Positions 45,354 through 57,513 of a DNA stretch of 64,000 nucleotides are shown piece after piece. The translations under genes and the position numbers were made by a program. The first letter of the stretch is position 1; the number at the start of each line of letters is the position of its first letter. This DNA comes from Vicia villosa (Eukaryota > Streptophyta > Magnoliopsida > Fabales > Fabaceae). Under the pieces are notes generated by a model. That model did no database searches and was not told where the DNA came from. It saw only the letters and a list, made by a program, of their open reading frames with translations. Where the stretch lies: positions 1 to 64,000 of the forward strand of contig NW_026705179.1 of NCBI RefSeq assembly GCF_029867415.1, written 5' to 3'.

Positions 45354-46757
45354 ATGCCAAATACTCGTTCACAAGGAGGAGATTTAATACAACGAATTAA
45401 CGAGATCGAACGTTTCATTAACGTCAAACGTCGAGCTCGCAATCTTCCCGAAGTAGCACCAATTCCGATTAATCAGGAATTGACTTTTACTGATCAAATT
45501 AATCAAATCACCCCAAAGTTAGAGATGGCTGCTCTTCGTCCTCTTAGAGACTATGTCGCTCCTTCGCGCGCTGAACCGCATTCAAGTATCGCACCACCTG
45601 CGATTGAAGCAAACAATTTCGAACTGAAACCTTCGTTGGTCCAAGCTGTTCAACAGAATCAATTCTCTGGAAGCCCTGCAGACGACCCTAACCTCCATTT
45701 ATCTGTGTTCGTGCAATACGCCGACACTGTCAAAGCTAACAACGTTAGTTCCGAAGCTATTCGATTACGTCTCTTTCCTTTCTCCTTGAGAGATAGAGCT
45801 AGAGCGTGGCTTCAATCCCTGCCTTCTAATTCCATAACTACATGGGACGAATTGAAGAGAGTATTCTTAGCGAGATACTTTCCGCCTAGCAAAACTGCTA
45901 TGCTCAGAGGTCAAATCAACGGATTTACCCAGAAAGATAATGAATCACTCTTCGAAGCTTGGGAACGTTACAAGGACATGCTTAGACTATGCCCTCATCA
46001 TGGACTCGAACCATGGCTGATCATCCATACTTTCTATGGTGGTCTCTTATATAACACTAAAATGACTATAGATGCCGCTGCTGGCGGAGCATTAATGGAC
46101 AAACCCCATGATGAAGCATATAACCTCATAGAGAACATGGCACAAAACCATTACCAATGGGTTGGAGAATGAGCCGCTCTAGAGAAAGCCCAAACCAAAG
46201 GAGGAATGTACGAAATAAGTGGTATAGACCGCGTTAACGCTAAAGTAGACGCTTTAACTCAGAAGATCGAGAACTTAACCATCACTCCTTCAGCCACCGC
46301 TGCTTCTGTAACACCTAACTGCGAGATTTGTGGATTGACTGGACACGCAGTTGCCGAATGTCAACTCTTGACTGGAGTCCCATCTGATCAAGTAAACTAT
46401 GCTCAAGGAAACCCTTATTCTAACACGTACAACCCTGGATGGAAAACCCACCCGAACTTTTCATATAAAAACAACAACGCGTTGTACGCGCCTGGACAAG
46501 CACCTGCTGTGCCACCTGGCTACCAAAAAGCACCTGTAGCTGCTCAAAACACCCCTAGGAAGTCAAACCTAGAAATCATGATGGAGAACTTTATAGCTTC
46601 CCAACAACAAACCAATAAGGACTTCCTAAATCAAAACATCCACAATAGCGAGCAACTAAAACAACTATCGAACAAAGTAGATGCCTTAGCTACGCATAAC
46701 AAGATGCTAGAAACTCAAATCTCACAAGTAGCTCAACAACAAGCACCTACAACCTAA
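45354..46757 (+). pseudogene. gag: Gypsy-C gag (one stop, frameshift to pol)
   Basis: Athila-type Gag. The ATG at 45354 begins MPNTRSQGGDLIQRINEIER. The capsid core includes DPNLHLSVFVQYADTVK, IRLRLFPFSLRDRARAWL, TTWDELKRVFLARYFP and KDNESLFEAWERYKDMLRLC (about residues 110-220). TGA at 46170 interrupts, probably from CGA. The same frame resumes with ALEKAQTKGGMYEISGIDRV, and a zinc knuckle CEICGLTGHAVAEC follows near 46320. The frame ends at 46755 in APTT. Sequence normally following in one protein ([14 protein letters not shown]) lies in the next frame from about 46756, so a one-base shift separates gag from pol. A proline/glutamine-rich linker precedes that junction. Confidence 0.88.
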
Positions 46758-46842
46758 TCCTAAAGGACATGCGAACGCGATAACACTACGAAGTGGAACA
46801 AATTACGATGGACCCATTGATCCTAGAACTCAAAACGCACCC

Positions 46843-49800
46843 ATGTCACAACAAGAGCCAAAGGAAACCCAAAAGACATCAACCGATGATCAAACCGCTA
46901 AGGCCAATGAGAGCAACAACGAAGTGGAACCTGAAAAGGAAAAACCTTACGTTCCACCACCACCTTATAAGCCACCAATTCCTTACCCTCAGAGATTAGC
47001 TAAATCAAAAACCGAAGCGCAATTTAAAAGATTTGTAGAACTTCTGAAACAATTAAATATAACCATACCGTTCACAGAAGCCATAACTGAAATGCCTTCA
47101 TACGCTAAATTCCTAAAAGAAATCCTGTCAAACAAAAAGAAACTCGAGGATAACGAAACTGTAACGCTTACCGCTGAATGTAGCGCTATCATCCAAAACA
47201 ACATGCCTCCAAAACTGAAAGATCCTGGTAGTTTCTCTATAACCTGCGTAATAGGAAAAACCATCATAGAGAAAGCCCTGCGCGATTTAGGAGCCAGTGT
47301 TAGTTTGATGCCTCTTTCAACCTGTAAGAAACTAAATCTGGGTGAGCTTAAAGCAACGAGAATGTCTCTTCAATTAGCTGACCGTTCAGTCAAATACCCT
47401 GTAGGAATTTTAGAAAATATTCCTGTTCGTGTAGGTCAATTCTACATCCCAACTGATTTCATCATTATGGATATCCAAGAAGATTCTAACATCCTGATCA
47501 TATTAGGAAAACCATTCTTAGCAACCGCTGGTGCAATCATAGACGTCAAGCGAGGAAAGCTTAATTTCGAAGTAGGAGAAGAGAAAATAGAATTTATACT
47601 CTCCCAATTCCTAAAAGCACCCTCTATAATTGACACATGCTGCTCTGCCGACATAATCGACGAGTGTGTTAATGAAATAAAATCCGAACCAAATAAGGAA
47701 ACTGAGATCCTAAAAGTTCCTATACCGCCAATCTTTGAAGATGACAACTGGCGTGGGGAATATCAAGATGACCATCTGAGTGAATGTCTAGCCTTAACTC
47801 CTGATCCTATACCTGGACCGAAGAAACCTGCTATAGAACTGAAAACACTGCCTACCGATCTTAGATACGAATTCCTAGACGAAGAACGTAACCGACCAGT
47901 TATAGTTAACGCTGACTTAGGACAAACCGAGACTGTAAAATTACTTACTGTCCTGAGAAAATACCCAACCGTTTTAGGATATAACATATCAGATTTGAAA
48001 GGAATAAGTCCTTCTCTCTGTATGCACCGCATTATGCTCGAAGACGATTGTAAAACCTCTAGAGAACATCAAAGGCGTATAAATCCTATTATGAGCGATG
48101 TGGTTAAAAAGGAAATCCAAAAACTGCTAGAAGCCGGAATAATATATCCTATATCCGATAGTAAATGGGTTAGCCCTGTTCATGTCGTACCAAAGAAAGG
48201 AGGAGTTACTGTAATCACTAACGCAAAAGGCGAATCTGTAGCGCAACGTACCCAAACTGGATGGAGAATGTGCATTGACTATAGGAAGCTAAACAAAGCT
48301 ACCCGAAAAGACCATTTCCCTTTACCTTTCATAGATCAAATGCTCGAACGCCTAGCTAAACACTCACATTTCTGTTATCTGGATGGATACTCCGGATTTT
48401 TCCAAATTCCTATCCACCCTGACGACCAAGAGAAGACCATATTTACCTGTCCTTATGGTACATTCGCTTATAGACGAATGCCCTTTGGGCTTTGCAATGC
48501 ACCCGCGACCTTCCAAAGATGCATGATGGCAATATTTGCCGACTTCCTAGATGGAATAATGGAGGTCTTTATGGACGACTTCTCTGTCTGTGGAGGAAGT
48601 TTTGAAACTTGTTTAGAGAACCTTGAATTGGTACTTAAACGATGCGTAAGCGTAAACCTAGTCCTTAATTGGGAAAAGTGCCACTTCATGGTTCGACAAG
48701 GAATTGTGCTTGGACACATCGTATCTGATAGAGGGATCGAAGTAGATAAAGCCAAAATCGAAATTATCGAAAACCTTCAACCTCCCAAAACTGTTAGAGA
48801 AATAAGAAGTTTTCTAGGACACGCTGGTTTTTACCGATGCTTCATTAAGGATTTCTCTAAAATAACCAAACCCTTAACTGAATTACTAATGAAAGACGCC
48901 GAATTTATTTTTACCGATAAATGCACTGAAGCATTTCATACGCTTAAACGAGCATTAATCTCTGCGCCAATTATGCAACCTCCCGACTGGAATGAGCCTT
49001 TCGAAATAATGTGTGACGCTAGTGATTATGCTGTAGGAGCCGTTCTAGGGCAAAGAAAAGATAAGAAACTACATGTCATATATTATGCGAGTAGAACCCT
49101 AGACGAAGCTCAAATGAATTATGCCACGACAGAAAAAGAATTACTAGCTGTCGTATTCGCATTAGACAAGTTCCGTTCTTACCTGGTAGGAGCCAAAATA
49201 ATCATATACACTGACCACGCTGCCATTAGGTACCTCCTAACCAAGAAAGACGCCAAACCGAGATTGTTGAGATGGATCCTGTTATTACAAGAGTTCGACT
49301 TGGAAATTAAAGATAAAAAGGGAACTGAAAATGTCGTAGCAGATCACCTCTCCCGATTGGAAAATCTGAAACCCGAACAAGTACCAATTGACGATGATTT
49401 CCCTTATGAAAGACTCATCGCTCAGTTAGAAGCCAATGAATTCGAACCATACCATCCAAACGCTGAAACCAACAAATTAGCAGAAATAGCTTTAGCCCGC
49501 TCTGACACACCTTGGTATGCAGATTTCGTAAACTACCTAGCTGCTGGTGTGCTTCCTCCTGACCTAAGTTACCAACAGAAGAAGAAATTCTTCCATGACC
49601 TAAAACATTACTATTGGGACGATCCACTCCTGTTCAAAAGAGGCCCCGATGGAATCTTTAGACGTTGTGTACCCGAGGAAGAAATAGGAAGTATAATAAC
49701 ACACTGCCATTCTGCACCGTGTGGAGGACACCATAGCACATCTAGAACCTGCGCCAAAATCCTTCAATCTGGACTCTTCTGGCCCAACCTGTGGAAAGAT

Positions 49801-50811
49801 GTTTATTTTGCTGTACTAAACTGTGATAGATGCCAACGAACCGGAAACATTTCGAGACTCGATGAAATGCCTCAAAAGGGCATTCTGGAAGTAGAAATAT
49901 TTGAAGTCTGGGGAATAGACTTTATGGGTCCGTTTCCGTCATCGTTTGGAAATCAATATATACTCGTAGCCGTCGATTACGTTTCAAAATGGATAGAAGC
50001 TATCGCTTCTCCTACAAACGATACACGAGTAGTTATCAAACTCTTCAAAAACGTCATCTTTCCTAGGTTCGGTGTGCCTAGACTGGTAATTAGTGATGGT
50101 GGTTCCCATTTCATTTCAAGAATACTTGAGAAACTCCTTCGAAAATATGGAGTAAATCATCGAATAGCTACACCATACCATCCACAAACAAGCGGACAAG
50201 TAGAAGTATCTAACCGCGAAATAAAACAAATATTGGAGAAAACTGTTGCTATATCTAGAAAAGATTGGTCAACCAAGCTAAATGAAGCTTTATGGGCTTA
50301 TAGAACAGCTTTCAAAACTCCAATAGGAACTACCCCATTCAAACTCGTTTATGGAAAATCATGCCACCTCCCGGTAGAGTTAGAACATAAAGCCTATTGG
50401 GCCATTAAGAACTTAAACCTAAACTACACTGCCGCTGGTGAGAAACGACTTCTAGACATAAACGAATTAGAAGAACTTAGACAAGACGCTTATGAAAACG
50501 CCAAAATCTATAAAGAGAGAACGAAAAAATGGCACGACAAGCGTATATCTAGGAAAAAATTTAGCATAGGCGATAAAGTACTTTTGTTTAATTCTAGACT
50601 AAAATTATTTCCTGGGAAGTTACGACCTAGATGGTCTAGCCCTTTCGAAATAACTAACATATTTCCGAGTGGAGCGATTGAAATCAAAGGAGAAACCGTC
50701 AAACCTTTTGTCGTAAATGGGCAACGTCTTAAGTATTACCATCATCTCGAACACGATGAAAACATCGAACTTTTTAAACTTGACGAGCTGCCCGCTCATT
50801 CGAAAAAATAG
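46843..50811 (+). CDS. pol: Gypsy-C Pol: protease, RT, RNase H, integrase
   Basis: 1322 codons from the first ATG; the open frame reaches back to about 46756 (gag tail [12 protein letters not shown]). Aspartic protease: [19 protein letters not shown], catalytic D148. [13 protein letters not shown] from residue 476, [31 protein letters not shown], and FMDD at residues 576-579. RNase [16 protein letters not shown] (D725), [27 protein letters not shown] (D791), ADHLSRLE. Integrase: zinc-binding region about residues 955-1000 ending CDRCQ, then GIDFMGP (D1026), ISDGGSHF (D1085) and [11 protein letters not shown] (E1121), a D,58,D,35,E arrangement. No chromodomain. All catalytic residues I can check are present, so the enzyme set may be functional, though gag is broken. 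Confidence 0.95.
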   Translation: MSQQEPKETQKTSTDDQTAKANESNNEVEPEKEKPYVPPPPYKPPIPYPQRLAKSKTEAQFKRFVELLKQLNITIPFTEAITEMPSYAKFLKEILSNKKKLEDNETVTLTAECSAIIQNNMPPKLKDPGSFSITCVIGKTIIEKALRDLGASVSLMPLSTCKKLNLGELKATRMSLQLADRSVKYPVGILENIPVRVGQFYIPTDFIIMDIQEDSNILIILGKPFLATAGAIIDVKRGKLNFEVGEEKIEFILSQFLKAPSIIDTCCSADIIDECVNEIKSEPNKETEILKVPIPPIFEDDNWRGEYQDDHLSECLALTPDPIPGPKKPAIELKTLPTDLRYEFLDEERNRPVIVNADLGQTETVKLLTVLRKYPTVLGYNISDLKGISPSLCMHRIMLEDDCKTSREHQRRINPIMSDVVKKEIQKLLEAGIIYPISDSKWVSPVHVVPKKGGVTVITNAKGESVAQRTQTGWRMCIDYRKLNKATRKDHFPLPFIDQMLERLAKHSHFCYLDGYSGFFQIPIHPDDQEKTIFTCPYGTFAYRRMPFGLCNAPATFQRCMMAIFADFLDGIMEVFMDDFSVCGGSFETCLENLELVLKRCVSVNLVLNWEKCHFMVRQGIVLGHIVSDRGIEVDKAKIEIIENLQPPKTVREIRSFLGHAGFYRCFIKDFSKITKPLTELLMKDAEFIFTDKCTEAFHTLKRALISAPIMQPPDWNEPFEIMCDASDYAVGAVLGQRKDKKLHVIYYASRTLDEAQMNYATTEKELLAVVFALDKFRSYLVGAKIIIYTDHAAIRYLLTKKDAKPRLLRWILLLQEFDLEIKDKKGTENVVADHLSRLENLKPEQVPIDDDFPYERLIAQLEANEFEPYHPNAETNKLAEIALARSDTPWYADFVNYLAAGVLPPDLSYQQKKKFFHDLKHYYWDDPLLFKRGPDGIFRRCVPEEEIGSIITHCHSAPCGGHHSTSRTCAKILQSGLFWPNLWKDVYFAVLNCDRCQRTGNISRLDEMPQKGILEVEIFEVWGIDFMGPFPSSFGNQYILVAVDYVSKWIEAIASPTNDTRVVIKLFKNVIFPRFGVPRLVISDGGSHFISRILEKLLRKYGVNHRIATPYHPQTSGQVEVSNREIKQILEKTVAISRKDWSTKLNEALWAYRTAFKTPIGTTPFKLVYGKSCHLPVELEHKAYWAIKNLNLNYTAAGEKRLLDINELEELRQDAYENAKIYKERTKKWHDKRISRKKFSIGDKVLLFNSRLKLFPGKLRPRWSSPFEITNIFPSGAIEIKGETVKPFVVNGQRLKYYHHLEHDENIELFKLDELPAHSKK

Positions 50812-51181
50812 TTTTCTATTTTTAAAATCGTCGAGCTTACGACATAAAACAAAGCGCTTGGTGGGAGACAACCCACAATTATTTTTATTTCTTTTACTAT
50901 TTTATTTTTATTTTATTTTAAATTTTTAATTTTCGATTCTATTTTGAATTATTTTAGTTTTTCTACATCTTTATATTTTTCCTACATTTTATAATAATTA
51001 CTATAATTATAACTGCTATCTTAAATCGAGAAAATATTTCCTTTTTATAATTATATTTATTATTATAACTTGTTACTTAATTTTATTTCATTTTTTATTT
51101 TATTTTTAAATCAACACTAGCCTAGTTCTAACTTAATCTTAATATTTTCAACTTCTAGGTTTTTCTTAACTACTAACTAAG
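50812..51181 (+). other. Pol-to-ORF3 spacer with conserved hairpin
   Basis: AT-rich spacer. A perfect small hairpin GTGGG-AGACAA-CCCAC lies at 50861-50876, in a context (AAAGCGCTTGGTGGGAGACA) that I recall as typical just after pol in Athila-type elements. No ORF of note. Confidence 0.5.
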
Positions 51182-52570
51182 ATGCAAGAAGTCGATAATA
51201 TGGAAGTTGTGTTCCGTGGTAGAGGACAAGAAGCAAGATTTGATAAGCTGGCTGAAAGACAAATGGATTTGACTTGCTACCCTCACCAACCGACTATGGT
51301 AAGACTTGGTATCGAAGAAAGCGTTCTACACCTGCTAAACCAAATTGGTTGGACTGGCTCTCACTTGTTCCGCAAGTTTAGCACCTACCGGAAGCTCACT
51401 CTGGAATTCTTGAGCTCCCTGACCTATCTTCCTAACTGTGGACAAGGACTGAGAAAAGGAGTCATTCTCTTTAGACTCTTCGGTATGGAATTTAACTTTT
51501 GCATCCGAGATTTTGCTGAAATGCTAGAGCTACCTCATGGATCAGATGCATACACCCAAGTAGCTGAAGACAGCCTTGCATACTGGGAGTTGGAACGATA
51601 TTGGGGCAAGATCACTGGAAACGACAACCCTGAAGAAAACGAATTCCAATCTGAGAACATCCATAACCCCGCTTTCCGATACTTCCATAAGATCATTTCT
51701 CACTACATCTTTGGTAAACCCGATAATGTCACTGAAGCTTCTAGAGAAGAGTTATTCATCATGTTCTACTCCTCTCAGAATCGCCCGGTCAATGCCATCG
51801 CATTCATGCTAACAAACTTCGAGCGCATCACGCAAGACGAAGTTTCACCTATTAGGATCGGCGGATTTGTCACTATGATTGCTAATGCTATAGGAATGAG
51901 AGTACCTTTGCTTAGATTGACACCTCTTGGTTCCCACAATTCTATGGACATTCACTTCTGCTTTAACCGAGGTATCATCGGTAACCTTGGACCTGATCAA
52001 TTTGATTTACTCATTGATAACAAAGTATTGGATCAGTTCACCTTACCGAGTCCAAGGACGAGTGTGCACAACCCTGCTAACTGGCTTTACTATGGTCAAA
52101 TTCCTGAGAGAGAACCCTCACCTGAAACCCCTCAAGCTTATGAACATTTTGATGAGGAAATGCACGTATCAGAATCTGAGCCTGACACACCTCCTGGATA
52201 CTATGACCCTAATCCTGAAGATGAACCCATTCCTAATTATGAACCTCTTTCTGAAGATGAACCTATACCCGAGTATGAGCCTGAGACTCCTTCTGAAGAT
52301 TCAGTTGATGACTACACTATTGATATGACTGATGTCGAGCTCGAGCAACAACAACCCGCTGCATCCACCACATCAGTGAACCAAAGAATGCCTAATCGGA
52401 GCACACACGAGCAAGCCATCACTGCACTGCAACAAGATGTACAACATGTGCGCAACGAGCTACACACTTTGCAAATGCACTTCTTCGATTTCATCGACAC
52501 CGTCAATGCTCAATTCGACAAAGTTTTCAAACACATTTATTCTAATGTGCACAACAATAAACGTGGCTAG
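51182..52570 (+). CDS. Gypsy-C accessory ORF3, ATHILA ORF-1-like
   Basis: 462 residues, open from ATG 51182. It resembles the ATHILA ORF-1 protein family, of unknown function and sometimes discussed as env-like because of its place after pol. The N-terminal two thirds is globular, with KLTLEFLSSLTYLPNCGQGL, LFRLFGMEFNFCIRDFAEML, NPAFRYFHKIISHYIFGK (from residue 162) and REELFIMFYSSQNRPVNAIA. Then comes an acidic proline-rich linker with repeated EDEPIPxYEP units (about 325-375) and a C-terminal coiled coil (ITALQQDVQHVRNELHTLQM). No signal peptide or membrane segment is evident, which argues against an envelope role. Related to ORF4 downstream. Confidence 0.82.
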   Translation: MQEVDNMEVVFRGRGQEARFDKLAERQMDLTCYPHQPTMVRLGIEESVLHLLNQIGWTGSHLFRKFSTYRKLTLEFLSSLTYLPNCGQGLRKGVILFRLFGMEFNFCIRDFAEMLELPHGSDAYTQVAEDSLAYWELERYWGKITGNDNPEENEFQSENIHNPAFRYFHKIISHYIFGKPDNVTEASREELFIMFYSSQNRPVNAIAFMLTNFERITQDEVSPIRIGGFVTMIANAIGMRVPLLRLTPLGSHNSMDIHFCFNRGIIGNLGPDQFDLLIDNKVLDQFTLPSPRTSVHNPANWLYYGQIPEREPSPETPQAYEHFDEEMHVSESEPDTPPGYYDPNPEDEPIPNYEPLSEDEPIPEYEPETPSEDSVDDYTIDMTDVELEQQQPAASTTSVNQRMPNRSTHEQAITALQQDVQHVRNELHTLQMHFFDFIDTVNAQFDKVFKHIYSNVHNNKRG

Positions 52571-53373
52571 ATGTTACCGTTTAGATTATTAGATTTTATT
52601 TCTAGTTTTAGCAATTTTTAGTTCCTACTTTAGAATTTTAAATTTTCTGCACTTTTAAATTCCGTTTCTGTCAACACTCAGTACCAGTTTTAATTCCAAA
52701 TGCATTATTTTATTCATTACTGCTACTGTGTTATACTGCATTACTATTAACTGCCATATATTCCTGGTTACCATTATTTTTGCTGTTTATAGTATGAAAC
52801 AATGACACTGTTCTGAACTATTATTCTATCCTTAATGTTATCTGTCAGAACCTGTCTTGACCATTGCATGCATGGAGATCACCTCCCTAAGCTAGGAGAC
52901 GCACGTCTCCACCTCTGTGGGACCAGACCTCAGCATGCAAAGGACAGGAGACGCACGTCTCCATGCCCTGTCCCCCAGCAGACTGACTGCCTGAGACGCG
53001 CGTCTCCCAAGGCCAGCAGTCTGCACCATTTGACCACGCAGAAGACCATCTTTACTCCCCATTTTGAATTTTGAATTTGAATTTCAAAATTCATCATTCA
53101 ATCTTCTTCATTCTTCCCATTATTTCTTCCATTTAAACACCATTAACCTCATTCATCCCCCATCATTCACCTCTTAACTCTTCATCATTTCCCATTCTTC
53201 TATTCCATTCAAACTTCAAACACCACCATAATTTCATTTTAATTCTCCATTAACCACACCATTTTCAAACCTCACTATAAAACCACACCACCACCACTCT
53301 TATTTTTCACAACCTTCATACCATTTTTTTCTACCCTTCTACTATCCATTCTATTTTTCTTTCTAAACTCACC
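52571..53373 (+). other. Spacer between accessory ORFs with three palindromes
   Basis: Non-coding, T-rich then C-rich. It carries three palindromes of the LTR type: 52895-52910, 52947-52962 and 52993-53006, the last as GAGACGCGCGTCTC, a perfect 14-bp palindrome. The last 250 bases are rich in CAT/CAC triplets upstream of ORF4. Confidence 0.7.
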
Positions 53374-54735
53374 ATACCTCCACGTTCAATCATCCGTAGT
53401 GTGCGTCTAGAGAGGCCACCTCCTAACCTTTCAAATACTATCTTTCGAGAGGATGACAACGATGCTCAAAGAACCAAATACCTTACATTCTATGAACGTT
53501 CGGTTATTCCCACAAAATTTGTGAACATCGAATGTCTAGAAACTCTGGGTCTCATTGATGGTGTCACCCGTTTACTAACTAAATCTAGCCTACACCATCT
53601 TTGTACCGAACCGGTACCAACTTATGAGCCGCTCTTCTTGGAGTTCTTGAGTTCTTTCAACTACGACACTCCTTCTGATCAACCTCTCTCAACCGGTAGC
53701 ATCCAATTTCGGATGTTCAACCGTGAATATACTCTGGATCAAGATGTCGTGGCTACGTACTTGCATTTTAATAATGCACCAAATGCTCTCCGCACAATTT
53801 TTTAAGAACTAAATGGTCGTTCATGGGAAGAACATGCTTTCGACCTCTGGTTCAACCTCACTGGCGAAGTTCCTACTGGTTGGAGGGCTCTACATGCTTC
53901 TCACATTCAAAACCCCGCTATACGTTATTTTCAGCGTGTTTTGGGTCATACTATTTTTGCGAGATCCAACAACCATAAGGTAAATCAGCATGAATTATTT
54001 TTCCTTTATTGTGCGCTAAACAACATCCGTTTCAATGCCGCACCTTTTATGCTCCAACACATCCAAAGCTGCGTCAACGCCCCTGCTACAAACCCCTTTC
54101 TGTTTGGCGGTATTATTACTTCCTTGGCCTGTGCCTTAGGTCTTGGTGATGAACTCATCTCACTCTCTCATCTCATGATGCCTGCTCAATCACTCGACCT
54201 CACTTATTGCCGTGACTCCCACTTGGTTTCACCCCGCCATGATGGCCGATACACTTTGGTCGTCAACAAAGTTCTGATTCCTTATGTCGTCCTTCCATGC
54301 CCAGAAAGAATCAACATCCGTTATGTTCAGCGTTGGAGGCTTATTGAAGACAATCCTCAAAACAACCAACCTGAACATCCTAATGAACCTATGGATGCAA
54401 ATGAAGAAGAACTCAACCAAGGGCAAGCTGATGTCAACCAACCTCCTCAACACAACCCTCCGCTTATCACTCTTGATGCCATGTATGCTGCAATTCAACG
54501 ACAAGACCAACTTTTTCAAGCTATGCAGACAAACCAAAATGAAACACTGAGGCTTATTCGAGAGATGCAACAAGAGCACCGTGACTATGCTATTAGGAAC
54601 GAAGGCCAATACACTGAAATTGCTACACAGTTGAATGATCTCTACATTCGTGTAGATGGCTCTCCTACTGATAGACGTCGTCGTGTTCGTACAAGAGGCG
54701 CAAGCAGTTCTCACAACCGCAACACTGAGGAGTAG
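53374..54735 (+). pseudogene. Gypsy-C accessory ORF4, second ATHILA ORF-1-like frame (one stop)
   Basis: One frame from 53374 to 54735 interrupted only by TAA at 53803. The likely ancestral start at 53374 now reads ATA (followed by PPRSIIRSV); no other good ATG is near, and the first GTG is at 53401. Shared layout with ORF3: EPLFLEFLSSFNYDTPS, IQFRMFNREYTLDQDVVATY, NPAIRYFQRVLGHTIFARS, HELFFLYCALNNIRFNAAPF, then an acidic Pro/Asn/Gln linker and a coiled coil (MYAAIQRQDQLFQAMQTNQN, LRLIREMQQEHRDYA). The basic tail has RRRRVRTRG. Function unknown. Lost start and stop suggest it is inactive in this copy. Confidence 0.8.
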
Positions 54736-55783
54736 TTCTCATGCATTGAGGACACTGCATCATTTATGTCTGGGGGAGTCGTATTACTTGCTTTAGTGTT
54801 ATTTCCTTTTAGTTTATTTCCCTTCTTTAAGTTTCATTTCCCTTCCTTGTAATGTTTTTCTAATTCAATAAAGAATATTTATGGAATTTCAAGTCTTATC
54901 TTTATAATCCCGTAGTTATTTCAATTTCTTCCATTTTCTTGAGCCATAACAAAATTTTTGCTTCTAAACGATAAACGCAAACCCCGCACGTTTGAGAAAT
55001 ACGAAGCTACTCAAACACTCAACGCATAGAAATTGAATCAAGTCAATATCCTTATTGTCCCAACACTCTAAAACCCCCAAGTATGCGTAACCGATTTGAA
55101 TACCCTTTATACCGAAACCATCGACTTTAATTTTTGAAGTAACCCTCAGTAGTTTATTCTAGCAGTCGACACCGTCTTAGATACAAACTACGCAGAGAGT
55201 CGATGAATATAAGTGTATGATCCTCATAATAATAATTATGTGCTTAACCGTAACAAGAAATGTGCCTACTAAGTAAGGTGATCCTCAGAAGATCATTTAA
55301 CCTAACGGTCGCAAATCTCAAATGCAAGAGAATTTAAAACTCATTGTTGATTGGTTCAGAAGTCATCTGGTACTGAACTTGGTAGGAGGGACTATTGTCC
55401 GATTCCCCACAATCTATAAATGAGCGCTAAGGAGTATACCACATAATTGTGCCAGAACTCCATAAGAAGGATCATAGTCACTAACCGACTACTCTGCTAT
55501 GTGCGTGTCAAGATAATGGGCTTAATGTGATTGCGCGCGAATGAAAAGGGTAAAACATGATGACGAGTCAAGGATAAGCTATAATGGCATGATTCGGATT
55601 GGTATGCATACTGGGAGTTGTCTAGTGTCGCTACTATAAGTTTATTGCTAAGATCTGCATCATTATTTTCAAACAAAAACATTATGTAGTTGAGTATGAC
55701 CGAACGACGTGGTGGAAGCGTATTTCATTTCGCTGTCCTCCTGTCTTTACCTTATTATTTTGCTTGAGGACAAGCAAAGGTTC
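54736..55783 (+). other. Gypsy-C 3' untranslated region
   Basis: About 1 kb without a credible ORF. An early TCTGGGGGAGTCG tract (54769) resembles a polypurine tract. Polyadenylation-like AATAAAGAAT is near 54868. The region ends with TTGAGGACAAGCAAAGG, the usual Athila lead-in to the polypurine tract. Confidence 0.6.
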
Positions 55784-55798
55784 AAGTCTGGGGGAATT
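55784..55798 (+). other. Polypurine tract of Gypsy-C
   Basis: AGTCTGGGGGAATT directly before the 3' LTR TGATAACACG. Confidence 0.85.
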
Positions 55799-57513
55799 TG
55801 ATAACACGATTTTATATCGTATATTTAGCCTGAAATCCATAGATATTTATAGCATTTTCCGTTTATTATGTTGATTTATTATGATATTACGCGAGTTTTT
55901 GCTTTGTTTCAGGTTTTACACTCTTATTATGACTATTTGTGAAAAAGAGAAGAAATGGAGCTAAAACAACCTCTATTTATGCCTAAATGATGAAGAATGG
56001 GTGCTGAAGTAAAAAGGGAGTGCAAATAAGGCCCAAGTCTGCTGAAAGAGACCCAAAGACCCAATGAAGCAATCCAGCCCACGAAGGAAAGCAGCCCAAA
56101 CCATACAAGCAAGTGGAGACGCACGTCTCCACGTCTCAATGGACACGTCAGCAAAAGGGAGACGCACGTCTCCAGTCCCCTACATTCTCTCCACTTGAGA
56201 CGCACGTCTCAAGTCTTCAACGAAGTCCCCAAAAAAGGCGGAGACGCACGTCTCCGAGTCCAAGTCTGTTGGAAGCTCCTCTTTTCACGCAAAGCAACTT
56301 CAAAGCCTCGCCTATAAATAGAGGCAGCCACTTCACTTCAATCTGTCCGATTTCCTGCTAACGAAGTGCTGCCGAAATTGTACCGTGCATTATATTCTGC
56401 CTTCCTTTAATTCAAACAGTTATTTTCTCACAACGATTTCTACACCGGAAATTGTTGTGAACCTTTTATAAATCTAGCCTTACGTTAGATTTATCGCATT
56501 TTATTTTCCTTGTTTTATTTTCCGTCCGTTTAAATTCCGAAGAACGATCCAGCCAACCTGTGGTGGAAGTTCAGTACTCGAAGATTCCGTTTCAATTTAT
56601 TTAATTCAGGTTTAATATTTACTGCCTTTATTTATATATTTATTTGCATGATATATTATATGCCAATTAACATGCCTTTTATTATAAGCCAAATTAATTC
56701 ATGCATGCTTAACTGTAGTAATATGTCTGGCTAAATTACTAAGGTATCGGTATGTAAAGTAAGTTAACCGTAGGGATCCGAAATAAATTGGCTTAATTAT
56801 GTTTTGTTAATTATCACCTGTTTTTGGTTTGTAGGTCTAATTTAATTAGTAAGTCTTAAAATCAATAGAACGAAAGTTTGAGATCTTAAGATGGTCAAAG
56901 GTTAAAATCAATAGAGCGAAAGTTTGAGATCTTTAACTGGATAGTAGACATAGGACATTAGTTTTAAGGATGGCGAAAGCGTATTAAAACTAATTGGAAC
57001 TTATTTATTTTCAAAAATTGTTTTTACACCCGAGCGGGATGGCGAAAGCGTACGTTAGGGATATTAGCATGTTCCGAGTCAACAGAGCGAAAGTTTGAGA
57101 TTAGGAGATTTAAATAGATAACAACTTCATAAAACAGGCATTTTATTAATTACGTTGTTTCCAAAAAGCTTTTCTAAAATCTAAATCAACAGAGCGAAAG
57201 TTTGAGACGAGGATTTTTAACCAATTGAATTAGTAAAGATTTTTAATTAAATTATGCAAAAGCCAATGGACCTTCGGATCACCTTAAGTTAAACGAAATA
57301 CATGCTGATATCTGTCTTTTATTATATTCTTTATTTCTCACAATCACTTTCCCTTAGGTACAATCGAAATATTAGTAGCCCTAGCTTTACATAGTAACCT
57401 TAGATAACGGTAGATCGATTCATAGTCCCTGTGGCTTCGATATCTTTTAAAACTACACGACACGATTGTGCACTTGCAATCATCAGATTTATAGACACGT
57501 AAAGTCGCGATCA
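55799..57513 (+). repeat. Gypsy-C 3' LTR
   Basis: 1715 bp, ending AAGTCGCGATCA. Relative to the 5' LTR it has an extra motif unit near 56890-56955 and lacks the unit around 44880-44925. TATAAATAG is at 56313-56321 and the palindromes at 56115-56255. Confidence 0.95.

Larger units (their letters stand above)
43555..57513 (+). mobile_element. Gypsy-C: near-complete Athila-type Ty3/gypsy element
   Basis: 13,959 bp with LTRs of 1697 and 1715 bp and a perfect duplication, AACAG (43550-43554, 57514-57518). It has an Athila-type primer-binding site, gag, a complete pol, two related accessory ORFs and a polypurine tract. The LTRs differ at roughly a dozen single bases plus changes in internal repeat number, so the insertion is fairly recent. 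Gag has one stop and one frameshift and the second accessory ORF one stop; pol is open. It lies in L3. Confidence 0.95.

Noticed and set aside
51182..54735. Calling ORF3/ORF4 envelope genes
   Set aside because: No signal peptide, furin-like site or membrane helix is visible; resemblance is to ATHILA ORF-1, whose function is unknown.
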